The position numbers and the translations under genes were made by a program. This document shows, piece after piece, positions 8,329 through 17,019 of a stretch of DNA of 41,570 bases. A model generated the notes under the pieces. It saw only the letters and a program-made list of their open reading frames with translations. It searched no databases and was not told where the DNA came from. How positions within the stretch are numbered: the stretch's first letter is position 1; the number at the start of each line of letters is the position of its first letter. The stretch is from Paraburkholderia hiiakae (lineage in GTDB: Bacteria; Pseudomonadota; Gammaproteobacteria; Burkholderiales; Burkholderiaceae): contig NZ_CAJHCQ010000037.1 in the NCBI RefSeq assembly GCF_904848665.1, positions 1-41,570 on the forward strand, given 5' to 3'.

Positions 8329-9645
8329 TCAGGTTGCCGTAACGGTCTCGCCCATCAGTGCATGCTTCGATCGCGCAGGATAGAGCCAGCGCAGGCCCAC
8401 GAACGAAGCCGTAACCAGAAGCACCGCGCCACACACGAAGCCTGCTTCGTAGCCCTGGACGTCCGTGCTGCCGTAAGCCTGCACGAGACGACCCATGATC
8501 GCTGGTGCGATGGCGCCGGCTACATTGCCCACTGCCGTAAAAATCGAAACTACGGCGCGATATTGATTCGCAGGCACCATTTCCCCCAGCATCACTGGAC
8601 TCATCGTCGTGGCAACGGGCGACAGCGCGCTCGCGAGAGCGAACAGAATGATCTTTTGCCCAGCCGGAAGACCAGTCAAAGCAAGTACCATGAACAACAT
8701 GCCGCTAAGCATGACGCTCAGGCAGATCAGTTGTGCCCGCGCCTGACGCGTCGTCGCACCGTGCGCTAGCATGCGTTGCGACAGCCAGCTGATGCCGATC
8801 GTGACAGGCATGACAGAGACCACGACGACGCCGAACCAGCGCCCTGCATTGACGCTGCTGAAGCCCAGTCCTTTTTCGAGATACGCGGGCAGCCAGGTCA
8901 GTGCCACACCGATCATCCAGTACGCCGCAAACCCCAATAGAAGAAGCGCCAGCACCGACGGGTCGCGCAATATTTTTCGGTACGGCAGCCGCACGGGCGC
9001 GCGGGCCGGGGCGACCCCGACGGAACTGCGCTGCAAGCTTCGCTCGTCGAGCCTGCCCTCACGGCCAAAACATGCCCACATCACACTCCAGAGCGCGCCG
9101 GCGGCACCAAGGATGATGAAATTCATGCGCCAGCCCCAGCGCTGACTGACAAGCGGAATCAACAGGCCCGCCATCAATAGCCCAAGGCAGGCGCCCTGAC
9201 CGATCACCCCGATCGGCAGGCTGCGCTTTTCATCAGGAAACCACTTGTACAGTGCGTGGACTGAAACCGGAAATGCCGGCCCCTCCGCTGCACCGAGCAA
9301 CATGCGGCAAAGCAGGATCGTGAACGCCCCGCCGGCCAGCGCGATGGGCAACTGCAGGACCGCCCAACTGATGCCCATCGCCAACAGCAGCCAGCGCGCG
9401 GCAATGCGATCAAACACAAAGCCCACAACGACTGCAGAGATAGAAAATAACCAGTAGAAGCCGCCTGCGATAAGACCGAATTCAGCGGGCGACATATGAA
9501 GCTCAGCCATCATTGGAACGGCCACCATGCCCAGCACAACCTTATCGAGGAAGTTGACCAGCATGAGTAGGAGCAACATCGCCGTCATGGCCCAGGCGGC
9601 GCGCGGTCGATAGCAGAAGAGATCGTTCACCGGTGCATCCATCAT
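8329..9645 (-). CDS. MFS transporter, anion:cation symporter (ACS) type
   Basis: A 438-aa inner-membrane permease with the 12-helix MFS pattern. The first helix carries MLVNFLDKVVLG, loop 2-3 reads GFVFDRIAARW, and helices 4-5 contain RMLLGAAEGPAFPVSVHAL, a typical ACS-family motif for organic-anion:H+ symporters. A hydrophilic central loop (around ERSLQRSSVGVAPARAP) separates the halves. It is 62 bp upstream of the HD gene and in the same operon as the dioxygenase, dehydrogenase and aldolase, so it probably imports the anionic substrate of that pathway. Confidence 0.88.
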   Translation of the reverse strand: MMDAPVNDLFCYRPRAAWAMTAMLLLLMLVNFLDKVVLGMVAVPMMAELHMSPAEFGLIAGGFYWLFSISAVVVGFVFDRIAARWLLLAMGISWAVLQLPIALAGGAFTILLCRMLLGAAEGPAFPVSVHALYKWFPDEKRSLPIGVIGQGACLGLLMAGLLIPLVSQRWGWRMNFIILGAAGALWSVMWACFGREGRLDERSLQRSSVGVAPARAPVRLPYRKILRDPSVLALLLLGFAAYWMIGVALTWLPAYLEKGLGFSSVNAGRWFGVVVVSVMPVTIGISWLSQRMLAHGATTRQARAQLICLSVMLSGMLFMVLALTGLPAGQKIILFALASALSPVATTMSPVMLGEMVPANQYRAVVSIFTAVGNVAGAIAPAIMGRLVQAYGSTDVQGYEAGFVCGAVLLVTASFVGLRWLYPARSKHALMGETVTAT

Positions 9646-9794
9646 GTCGACCTCGCGGGGGCGCGTAAGTCAGGCATCGCCGTTCTTCGCATCAATACGC
9701 GGCATGAAGTTCGTGACAGGCAAGGCCGCAATCTTGCCCACTTGCCCTCCGCGGCCAATACGGCCCGGCAGGTAATTTCTGCACTGTCTGTCAT
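9642..9794 (-). CDS. possible 50-aa ORF or broken gene start
   Basis: A minus-strand ATG at 9794 is preceded by a good TGGAGACA site and begins MTDSAEITCRAVLAAEGK. The frame runs 50 codons and overlaps the transporter start by 4 bp. Shifted by one frame, the same DNA reads GQVGKIAALPVTNFMPRID before a stop, so it may be a truncated, frameshifted gene start. No family is recognised. Confidence 0.25.
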   Translation of the reverse strand: MTDSAEITCRAVLAAEGKWARLRPCLSRTSCRVLMRRTAMPDLRAPARST

Positions 9795-9898
9795 CTTGTC
9801 TCCAAAGAACTTTTTGCCGCGCTCGAGGCACGATCTTTCGGCATCCCGCCATCGCTCTCTGCACGCCATAACCGCAGAGGCAAGGACTACCGTCACTT

Positions 9899-9922
9899 AG
9901 ACCCGGACCATGATTCGGGTCT
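9899..9922 (-). other. stem-loop between aldolase and transporter genes
   Basis: AGACCCG (9899-9905) and CGGGTCT (9916-9922) form a perfect 7-bp stem 41 bp after the aldolase stop. There is no T-run. It sits in the only long gap (about 320 bp) of this operon and could stabilise the upstream transcript or partly separate expression. Confidence 0.4.
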
Positions 9923-9963
9923 GGCCGGGAACGCCACATGGGCTTTTACAGCAGCGGCTATGC

Positions 9964-10746
9964 TTAATCCGCATAGCCTGGGTTCATGCGACCAAGACGG
10001 CGAAGCAGCCCTGGCCATGCCATCTGGCCGCCGCCCACACCTCTGGTGACCGTTCTCGTTTGCCCCCTGATCCCATCCCGGATGAGTCGCGGAACATGGA
10101 TCAGATTGCCGCCGCCAGCCTGCGCGCGAAGCTGGATCATGCATGCTGCCTCGAACAGATACATGGCCACAAACGCATCCGCGCACGTGGCGCCCACCGT
10201 AAGCAGGCCATGGTTGCGTAGCATCAGGAACGTGTTGGCCCCAAGGTCGCGAACCAGTCGGGGCTTCTCTTCCTCATTGAGCACCACGCCTTCATAATCG
10301 TGGTACCCAAGAGCAGCTAGCACCGCGAGCGACTGCTGGGAAATCGGCAGCAGACCTTTTTCCTGTGCCGATACGGCAACACCGTTGACCGAATGCGTAT
10401 GCATCACGCAATGCGAATCCTCGCGAGCCGCGTGAATCGCGCTATGAATCGTGAAGCCTGCCGGGTTAATGTCGTAAGGCGACTCAGAAAGCTTGCGACC
10501 GTCGAGGTCTACTTTCACCAGCGACGATGCGGTGATCTCATCAAACATCAACCCGAAAGGGTTAATGAGAAAGTGACGATCGGGACCAGGTATGCGCGCT
10601 GAAATATGCGTGAAAACCAGATCGTCCCAGCCAAACATAGCGGTGAGCCGGTAGGCGGCTGCAAGATTCACGCGGGCCTCCCACTCAGCAGGCGATACAC
10701 GGCTTTTCACGTCATCATCGATTGCTGTCACACTTGTACTCCTCAT
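9964..10746 (-). CDS. class II aldolase/adducin family protein
   Basis: A 260-aa cytoplasmic enzyme of the zinc-dependent class II aldolase/adducin head family (fuculose-phosphate aldolase, ribulose-5-phosphate epimerase and decarboxylase relatives). Zinc ligands are visible at H116 and H118 (CVMHTHSVNG) and H179 (LMLRNHGLLTVG). The substrate region FTHISARIPGPDRHFLINPFG is typical of the subgroup found in many catabolic operons. It follows the aldehyde dehydrogenase gene by 16 bp. It could cleave a hydroxylated intermediate to an aldehyde for that dehydrogenase; this is inference. The substrate is unknown. Confidence 0.88.
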   Translation of the reverse strand: MRSTSVTAIDDDVKSRVSPAEWEARVNLAAAYRLTAMFGWDDLVFTHISARIPGPDRHFLINPFGLMFDEITASSLVKVDLDGRKLSESPYDINPAGFTIHSAIHAAREDSHCVMHTHSVNGVAVSAQEKGLLPISQQSLAVLAALGYHDYEGVVLNEEEKPRLVRDLGANTFLMLRNHGLLTVGATCADAFVAMYLFEAACMIQLRAQAGGGNLIHVPRLIRDGIRGQTRTVTRGVGGGQMAWPGLLRRLGRMNPGYAD

Positions 10747-10762
10747 TTGGCCCGATCCTCGT

Positions 10763-12184
10763 TTAGCCCACTACGGTCTTGTACTCAAGGAACTCCGCCA
10801 GACCATACTCTCCGAATTCGCGGCCGTTGCCCGACGTCTTGTATCCGCCGAATGGAGCGGAAAAATCCATGCGCGCCCCGTTGATCTGCACCGTACCGGC
10901 ACGCAAGCTCCCCGCCACCCGCTGAGCACGCGCCCGATCGGCTGACCAGACGTAGGCGGCCAAGCCGTATGGGGTGTCGTTTGCCAGTTCGATCGCCTCG
11001 GCCTCGCTGTCATACGGGATCATGACCAGCACCGGCCCGAAGACTTCCTCCCGCGCGATGGTCATGCCGTTGTGCACGTCGGCAAATATGGTGGGGCGTG
11101 CATAGAAGCCGCACGTCAGCCCATCGGGGCGTCCCGGACCGCCTGCGGCGACACGCGCACCTTCGGCAATGCCGGTTTCGATCATCGACTGCACCCGCTC
11201 GTATTGGGCGCGATTCGAAATCGGACCCAGCTTGGTGTCCGCCTGCAGCGGGTCGCCCACTTTCAATGCATCGGCCGTGGCAGCCGCGATCTGGACGGCC
11301 TGTTCGTAAAGGTGCCGCGGGACCAGCATGCGGGTAGGCGCGTTGCAGCTTTGCCCCGAATTCACCATGCATTGCATCACGCCGGCCGGGATGGCTTTCT
11401 TCAGGTCAGCGTCATCGAGAATCAGGTTGGGCGATTTGCCGCCCAGTTCCTGCATCACCCGCTTGACGGTAGGCGCGGCATTGATCGCGACGTCAACGCC
11501 CGCTCGGGTCGAGCCGGTGATCGAGACCATGTCCACGTCTGCGTGACGAGACAAGGCTCCGCCCACGATCTTGCCATCGCCATAGATCATGTTGAAAACA
11601 CCGGCGGGTACGCCTGCCTCATGCACGATCTCCGCGAAGATACGCGCATCGAGCGGCGACACTTCCGACGGCTTGAGCACCATCGTGCAGCCCGCCGCCA
11701 ACGCGGGCGCCACCTTGGCGGCGATCTGATTGAGCGGCCAGTTCCATGGCGTGATCAGCGCCACCACACCGATCGGTTCCCTGACCACTTGGGCAGCGCC
11801 ACGCGTAGTGGAAAAAGGAAACGCCTCCAGCGCGGCGATCGTCGCCTGAATCTGCCCAAGGCCAGCCGTCGCCTGCAGTTCGCGACTAAGCCACGACGGC
11901 GCACCAATCTCCTCGGTGACAGCAGCGGCAATATCAACGATGCGCGCCTTGTACAGCTCCGCGATCCGGTTCAGACGAATCAGGCGATCGGTGCGACTGG
12001 TTTGCGACCAGGCGGGGAATGCGGCGCGGGCTGCGTCGACGGCGCGATCGACATCGTTCGTTCCGCCCATCGCCAGCTTGCCGGTGACCGCCTCGGATGC
12101 CGGATTGACGATATCGACAAAACTAGCCCCAGCGGCTGGCTCGACCCATTGGCCGTTGATGTAGAAGGTGTTGATCTGGTGCAT
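10763..12184 (-). CDS. NAD(P)+-dependent aldehyde dehydrogenase
   Basis: A 473-aa ALDH-superfamily enzyme from the chosen start at 12184 (MHQINTFYINGQW). An upstream in-frame start at 12229 adds a poorly conserved leader. Catalytic residues are present: N148 in TPWNWPLNQ, K171 in LKPSEVSPL, E246 in MQELGGKSP and nucleophile C280 in NSGQSCNAP. The Rossmann SITGSTRAGV and the C-terminal GGYKTSGNGREFGEYGL are standard. It should oxidise an aldehyde to the acid in the cytoplasm. It lies between the TauD and class II aldolase genes, so its substrate is probably an intermediate of that route. Confidence 0.93.
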   Translation of the reverse strand: MHQINTFYINGQWVEPAAGASFVDIVNPASEAVTGKLAMGGTNDVDRAVDAARAAFPAWSQTSRTDRLIRLNRIAELYKARIVDIAAAVTEEIGAPSWLSRELQATAGLGQIQATIAALEAFPFSTTRGAAQVVREPIGVVALITPWNWPLNQIAAKVAPALAAGCTMVLKPSEVSPLDARIFAEIVHEAGVPAGVFNMIYGDGKIVGGALSRHADVDMVSITGSTRAGVDVAINAAPTVKRVMQELGGKSPNLILDDADLKKAIPAGVMQCMVNSGQSCNAPTRMLVPRHLYEQAVQIAAATADALKVGDPLQADTKLGPISNRAQYERVQSMIETGIAEGARVAAGGPGRPDGLTCGFYARPTIFADVHNGMTIAREEVFGPVLVMIPYDSEAEAIELANDTPYGLAAYVWSADRARAQRVAGSLRAGTVQINGARMDFSAPFGGYKTSGNGREFGEYGLAEFLEYKTVVG

Positions 12185-12292
12185 TGAAAGTCTCATGAAA
12201 ATGGCAGGAGCCGGCCTGCCGCCAGTCACCGCGCACAGGTGCCCAGAGGCGTCGCCGGGCTCGAGGCCCCGGCGTACCGGGCCAGGAGTCGG

Positions 12293-13213
12293 CTAGAAGG
12301 GCTTGTCACCAATAATGGTTGCCCGCATCATGCGGCGCACCGCCGGGAAGTAGTCCTGAATGGCATAGTGCTGCGTAGAGCGGTTGTCCCAGAACGCAAT
12401 CGTGTTCGGCTCCCACTTCAAACGCACCTGAAATTCTGGCGCAGCGGCCTGGAGGAACAGATACTGCAACACGTTCATCCCTTCGACTAGAAAGTCGAAG
12501 CCGAATCGCACCTTATGAGTCGCGCCGAAATTAGCGATATGAGTCGTAAACGCTGAGTTCACGTAGAGAATCTTCTCTCCGCTTTCCGGATGAGTTCGCA
12601 CGACCGGGTGGCTCACCGGCGGAAACCGATTGCGGTTTTCGTCACGCTCCTGTTGCGTCATTCGACCGCCGAACCCCGGCATGATGTCGTGGACTCCATA
12701 CAACCCTTCCAGCAGGGCCTTCATATGATCGGGAAGGCTGGCATAGGCTGCCGCCATGTTGACCCAGATAGTGTCACCGCCTACCGGCGGGCATTCAACA
12801 CAGCGCAGTATCGAGCCCATCGACGGTATTGCGCGCCACGAAACGTCTGTGTGGAAGACGTTTTCAGTCGCCTTGGTATCTTTCGTTCGTTCGAGCATCA
12901 CCAGTTCGGGGTGATTGGGATGCTGCGGAAACACAGGATGAACCTCCAGCTCTCCGAAGCGACGTGCCAGCTGCACGTGCTGCGCGGGGGTAATGTCCTG
13001 ATCGCGGAAAAACAGAACCTTGTGCTGCACCAACGCACGACGCAGCGCCAGGTAGGTCGGCTCGTCGAGCGGTTCGCGCAGATCCAGATCACCAATCTCC
13101 GCGCCGATACTAGGCGTGAGTTGCCTGACTGAAAACGGAACCTCGTATTCAGAATGCAGCCGGTCGCCCTCTGCGACGTGGACTGCAGCAACTTCGCTAT
13201 GGGTTGTCATCAC
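12293..13213 (-). CDS. TauD/TfdA-family Fe(II)/2-oxoglutarate dioxygenase
   Basis: A 306-aa cytoplasmic dioxygenase. The facial triad is clear: H121 and D123 (NVFHTDVSWRAIP) and H282 (NRSTQHYAIQDY), followed by arginines at 293-297 that would bind 2-oxoglutarate. The N-terminal HKVLFFRDQDITPAQH is the family hallmark. Members hydroxylate taurine, sulfonates, aryloxyacetates and similar anions, often releasing sulfite or an aldehyde. It is the first gene of the operon and faces the divergent AraC regulator. The substrate cannot be assigned. A truncated relative lies at 16543-16773. Confidence 0.93.
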   Translation of the reverse strand: MMTTHSEVAAVHVAEGDRLHSEYEVPFSVRQLTPSIGAEIGDLDLREPLDEPTYLALRRALVQHKVLFFRDQDITPAQHVQLARRFGELEVHPVFPQHPNHPELVMLERTKDTKATENVFHTDVSWRAIPSMGSILRCVECPPVGGDTIWVNMAAAYASLPDHMKALLEGLYGVHDIMPGFGGRMTQQERDENRNRFPPVSHPVVRTHPESGEKILYVNSAFTTHIANFGATHKVRFGFDFLVEGMNVLQYLFLQAAAPEFQVRLKWEPNTIAFWDNRSTQHYAIQDYFPAVRRMMRATIIGDKPF

Positions 13214-13429
13214 ATCTCCTTGGTATCAATAGTTGTGGCTTTTCGACTGCGGCTTCCTGTGTGGATGCTTGCCGCCCCGTTGACGAACCGGGACTCACGA
13301 CTAACAGCCGACTCTGCAAACGCCTTTTCACGATCGACGCTGCGGCCCACCTGCACGGATCACACAGCTCGCTCAGGAGTCGACAACGGGGCAATGCTAA
13401 GCTTGAAAAGCAGCGAACGTTATGTCATA

Positions 13430-13457
13430 TTCGGACGATTAGTTAACATTTTCGGAC
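13430..13457 (+). promoter_or_regulatory. candidate AraC-type operator: two direct TTCGGAC repeats
   Basis: TTCGGAC occurs at 13430-13436 and again at 13451-13457, with centres 21 bp apart (two helical turns), the geometry favoured by AraC-family regulators. It is just upstream of the regulator start (13468) in the divergent intergenic region and may serve autoregulation, operon activation or both. Confidence 0.5.
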
Positions 13458-13467
13458 AGCCTGTTGT

Positions 13468-14502
13468 ATGCCTTCCCGCACCACCCCCAAGGCTGCAATC
13501 CCGCGACGCAATACGCCGGGCGTGCAATTGCTTCTTCAGTTCGGGATGGACCACGGCGTGTCTGGGGACCGCTGCCTGGATGGCACGGGCCTGAGCTGGC
13601 AGCAGCTCGCCGACTCCAGCACCGTGGTGGAAGCCGAGCAGGAGCTACGCCTGATCCGGAACCTTGTCGGGGCACTTGGCCACATCCCTGGGATTGGCCT
13701 GCGTGCGGGTTTGCGCTACCGGCTCGCCACGTTCGGCATCTGGGGGTTCGCCATGCTGAACAGCGCGACACTGCGCAGCGCCGGGCGGATTGCCGTGCAC
13801 TATCTCGACCTGTGCTATCCCATCCTGGGCATCGTATCTACGGTGCAAGACGAAAAACTGGTGACCATCCTCGATGATCATCGTCTTCCCAGCGACGTGC
13901 GCGGGTTCATGGTCGACCGTGCTTGCGCCAGCATCGTGAGCATCGAACGCGACCTCATACACACAGCGCTTCCCGTGTTGAGCGCGAGCTTCAGACGGCC
14001 GAAGCCCGTGGACGTGCGCCCGTATGAAGAATTGTTTGGCATCACGCCAGTCTTCGACGCGGCGGAGAATCGCATCGTCAAGGACGCCAGCGGCTATCTC
14101 GACCTCCCGCTGCCTGGAGGCAACCCAGAGGTCGCCAGGCAATGCGAGGAGCAATGCCAGGCACTCCTATCGATGCGGCGGCTCCGCACAGGGTTCACCG
14201 GGCAACTGCGCGACCGAATGGTGACGGTATCGGGGAGTTCGCCCAACATTGAGGTATTGGCGCGGGAGCTTCATATGACTTCACGCACCTTGCGCCGTCG
14301 TCTGGAGGCTGAAGGCACCAGTTTCCGGCAATTGCAGGAAGAGGTTCGGGAAACGTTGGCGGAGGAACTACTCGCCACCCGCCTCACTCTGGAACAGATG
14401 GCCGAGCGCCTCGGCTATGGCGACGTGTCCAGCTTCATTCGCGCCTTCAAGCGCTGGAAGCGTGTGACGCCGCACCAGTACCGTAGCGGACTCCGTCAGT
14501 AA
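13468..14502 (+). CDS. AraC-family regulator, OruR/ArgR-like with arabinose-binding-type N domain
   Basis: A 344-aa regulator divergent from the dioxygenase operon. Residues ~20-210 match the long N-terminal domain of the OruR-like subgroup (Arabinose_bd, PF12625), including GIGLRAGLRYRLATFGIWGF. The C-terminal ~100 residues hold two HTH motifs: IEVLARELHMTSRTLRRRL, then LEQMAERLGYGDVSSFIRAF with WKRVTPHQYR. It should sense a small molecule and control the operon starting at 13213. The direct repeats just upstream are the likely binding site. A 48-bp fragment of a related gene lies at 7584-7631. Confidence 0.92.
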   Translation: MPSRTTPKAAIPRRNTPGVQLLLQFGMDHGVSGDRCLDGTGLSWQQLADSSTVVEAEQELRLIRNLVGALGHIPGIGLRAGLRYRLATFGIWGFAMLNSATLRSAGRIAVHYLDLCYPILGIVSTVQDEKLVTILDDHRLPSDVRGFMVDRACASIVSIERDLIHTALPVLSASFRRPKPVDVRPYEELFGITPVFDAAENRIVKDASGYLDLPLPGGNPEVARQCEEQCQALLSMRRLRTGFTGQLRDRMVTVSGSSPNIEVLARELHMTSRTLRRRLEAEGTSFRQLQEEVRETLAEELLATRLTLEQMAERLGYGDVSSFIRAFKRWKRVTPHQYRSGLRQ

Positions 14503-14888
14503 AAGCGCGCACTGGCCTACCCTTATCGTTGACGCGACTTCGAGCGCAAGGCCAACGGCGCACGCCCCGAACAACGTGGGTGATCCCGCGCGCACAGGGA
14601 TGGTTGCCGTACGTCTCCATTCTTGATATCCACAGCAAGCGTTTTCCGGTCACGGCTCGTAAGCGACCGCCGAGGGTCGTCGCAGCGACGCATGGGTATC
14701 CATCGCCGCGTCCATCACGGGACTGCATGGCGCAGGCGGGAAAACGCACCACGAACCATCGTCGTGGCGGAAGAACACGATAGCCGGCTTGCCCCGTTCC
14801 CGAGTGGCTTCTACGACACGTAACGCCATCGCTTCCTGCGCGTATGGCTAAAACGCGTCACGCGAATATGCCCGGCGAACCATGGCAG
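14503..14888. other. intergenic, no gene recognised
   Basis: About 390 bp between the regulator and the convergent porin terminator. No frame shows a conserved domain. Confidence 0.5.
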
Positions 14889-14923
14889 AAAAAAGTCGGC
14901 GAGCGAGTTATGACTCGCTCGCC
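14889..14923 (-). terminator. Rho-independent terminator of the porin gene
   Basis: On the minus strand GGCGAGCGAG and CTCGCTCGCC form a perfect 10-bp GC-rich stem with a 6-nt loop (14898-14923). After GAC comes a run of six Ts (14894-14889). It lies about 47 bp beyond the porin stop codon. Confidence 0.88.
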
Positions 14924-14969
14924 GCACGCATCTCCACGCCGAAGTCCTGCAGGACCCGGCGGCCCGCTA

Positions 14970-16094
14970 TCAGAACCGGTGCGTCATGCCGACGACAGCC
15001 AGCGTTTGCGACGTGCCGCGAGACGCAACCGAGACTCCTGGCCAACTCACGGCAGCGTCGCCATGGTTCTTCATGTAGCCGGCGCGCAGATACAGGCTCG
15101 TGCGCTTCGACAACGAATGGTCATAACCGGCCTGGAGGCCCCAAGTGCTGTCGTCAGCGCCACGTACATTGCGATCGATGCCCGCAATCTCAATCACATC
15201 GGCAGACGTCGCCTGGATCGTCGCGCCTACTTCGACGAGGCTTAACGCATGCGTCGTGCCGAGCACCGCTGCCAGCGAATGCGCGGGCACGTCCTTCGGG
15301 CGGTTATACGAGTAGTTCGCCTGCAGGTTGACAATGCCGATACGGTACGCAAGCGCTGCCGCGAAGTGCTCTGTATTGGCGAGCGTCAGCGGCGCGGGGA
15401 GGCCTGGCACGGTCTCCAAACCGGAATGCTGATATTGATACGCCAGGCCAGCGTAGAGCCCATAGCCGCTATAGGACGCAGAGAGATCGAGAATGTTGCC
15501 GAGCGTCGCAACTGCAGGCTGCGTAATGCTCGTCGCGAACGCATACATCGCGTTTACCTGAAAGCCCGCGAGTACTGGCGACTGATACAGGATCGAATTG
15601 CTCGCCCGCCCCGCTTCGTATTGTGTCGACAGCGTGTTGCGGTCGACTGCCAGCACGCCCGCCGAGAGCGGCGACAAGATTTCATTGGCCCGGAATGGAT
15701 CGGTCGGGTAAATCATCCGGAAACTCGGCTCGTATTGGCGGCCGAACGTCAGCGAACCATAGGTGCTGTGCGAGAGACCCACCCATGCCTGCCGGTAAAA
15801 CATCGCCGTGGTATCGACGAAGCTCGAACCGTTATTGATGTTGTAGCCGTTCTCCAGAACGAACTGGGTCTGAAGACCGCCGCCCAGGTCTTCGTTGCCA
15901 CGCAAACCGAACATGGACCCGGAATTGCCACCGCTGCGCAACGCCACCGAACTATTCCCTCCGTTGTTCAGATACTGAATGAAGGTATCGGCCACCCCAT
16001 AGAGTGTCACGCTCGACGAGTCGGCCATCGCCGTTCCTGCAGCAAGGGCCATTGCCATTCCTCCAATCCCACGGCTCATCGGGCTCAAACGCAT
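14970..16094 (-). CDS. Gram-negative general porin (trimeric, OmpC-like Porin_4 family)
   Basis: A 374-aa outer-membrane β-barrel protein. The start at 16094 (MRLSPMSRGIGG) is chosen because AAAGGAGA lies just upstream; the open frame extends further but that DNA is a decayed MFS gene. A signal peptide ends at AAGTAMA before DSSSVTLYGVADTFI, the usual mature start of Burkholderiales porins. Conserved features include SMFGLRGNEDLGGGLQTQF, LENGYNINNG and SLTFGRQYEPSF, and the last residue is phenylalanine (THRF), the BAM-recognition signal. It forms an aqueous channel for small anions or nutrients. A strong terminator follows. Confidence 0.93.
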   Translation of the reverse strand: MRLSPMSRGIGGMAMALAAGTAMADSSSVTLYGVADTFIQYLNNGGNSSVALRSGGNSGSMFGLRGNEDLGGGLQTQFVLENGYNINNGSSFVDTTAMFYRQAWVGLSHSTYGSLTFGRQYEPSFRMIYPTDPFRANEILSPLSAGVLAVDRNTLSTQYEAGRASNSILYQSPVLAGFQVNAMYAFATSITQPAVATLGNILDLSASYSGYGLYAGLAYQYQHSGLETVPGLPAPLTLANTEHFAAALAYRIGIVNLQANYSYNRPKDVPAHSLAAVLGTTHALSLVEVGATIQATSADVIEIAGIDRNVRGADDSTWGLQAGYDHSLSKRTSLYLRAGYMKNHGDAAVSWPGVSVASRGTSQTLAVVGMTHRF

Positions 16095-16219
16095 GCATGT
16101 CTCCTTTCTCTTTTGTCTCCGCTCGACGGCGGATCTGGTTGTGCTACGGGTACTGCAGTTGAAGCATTTGAAGCCTGATCTGCGACGCCCGCTCAACACC
16201 ATCATGCAAGGGCACGCGT

Positions 16220-16773
16220 CTATCCGTTGATGCACGTCGGACGCAACCACGCGAAGCCCGCGGCGCCTGCGGCGACGAGCAGCGCGCCGGTCACACAGAC
16301 GCCGGTCTCGAAGGCGCGCGCGCCGGTGGCCGCGTTGACGAAGTTCCCGAGGAGGACCGGTAAGACGATGCCGGCGCGCGTGGCGAACGCACGCACCCAC
16401 GAGAGCGTCGCCGCGCGGTGCGTGCCGGGGACAACCTCGGCAACCAGTTGCGGACCGAAGGTGAAGAATCGCGTCAGCAGCACCTTGGCGAGCGGCGCGA
16501 TCACGGCGAGTAGCAGGCGGCCGCCCGCCACGCTGCAACCGTTCACCGGCATGCCGCGGGCAAGACGCGATGCGCAAATGCCTGATACACCTTGAGCTCG
16601 CCTAATCGGCGCGCAAGCGCGACGCGCTGCGCCGGAGTGATGTCCTGATCGCGGAAGAACGGAACCTTGTGCTTCACGAGCGCGGCGCGCAGCGTGGACG
16701 GCGTGAGCGAAGAGGACGCGGACAATACCACCGGCTCCATCACCGGGACGGGGCCTTCTGAAGCTTCCTTCAT
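16220..16773 (-). pseudogene. fused remnants of a second TauD dioxygenase and an MFS transporter
   Basis: From 16773 to ~16560 the minus strand encodes a dioxygenase N-terminal piece: LRAALVKHKVPFFRDQDITP and ALARRLGELKVYQAFAH, close to the intact TauD of this window. In another frame, 16552-16220 encodes a transporter C-terminus: LLTRFFTFGPQLVAEVVPG to GALLVAAGAAGFAWLRP. The facial-triad region of the dioxygenase and most of the transporter are deleted. The same pair of gene types sits in the intact operon at 8.3-13.2 kb, so this looks like the scar of a paralogous locus. Confidence 0.78.
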
Positions 16774-17019
16774 GGGTTGTCTCCTGTGCCCGGTGGCCTC
16801 GTTGGGTCAGCCAGATTCGTTTCTTTCAATCTGCTCGCGCAACTGACGACGCGCGAGAATATGAGGCTAGCGTCGGCGTACAAGCGGTCGATGTTGTGAC
16901 GTGGTGCAGTGGTAAGTTACGCAAGTGAACGATGCGCGTCGTGGTTCGAACGTAGGAACTTGGCGCCGGCCGTGGCGTGCTTCTTATGAACCAGGGGTTT
17001 TCCCGTCGCGGCGTGCGGT

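Noticed and set aside
16095..16577. N-terminal extension of the porin frame
   Set aside because: It reads through the decayed transporter in the wrong frame; a ribosome site and signal peptide place the start at 16094.
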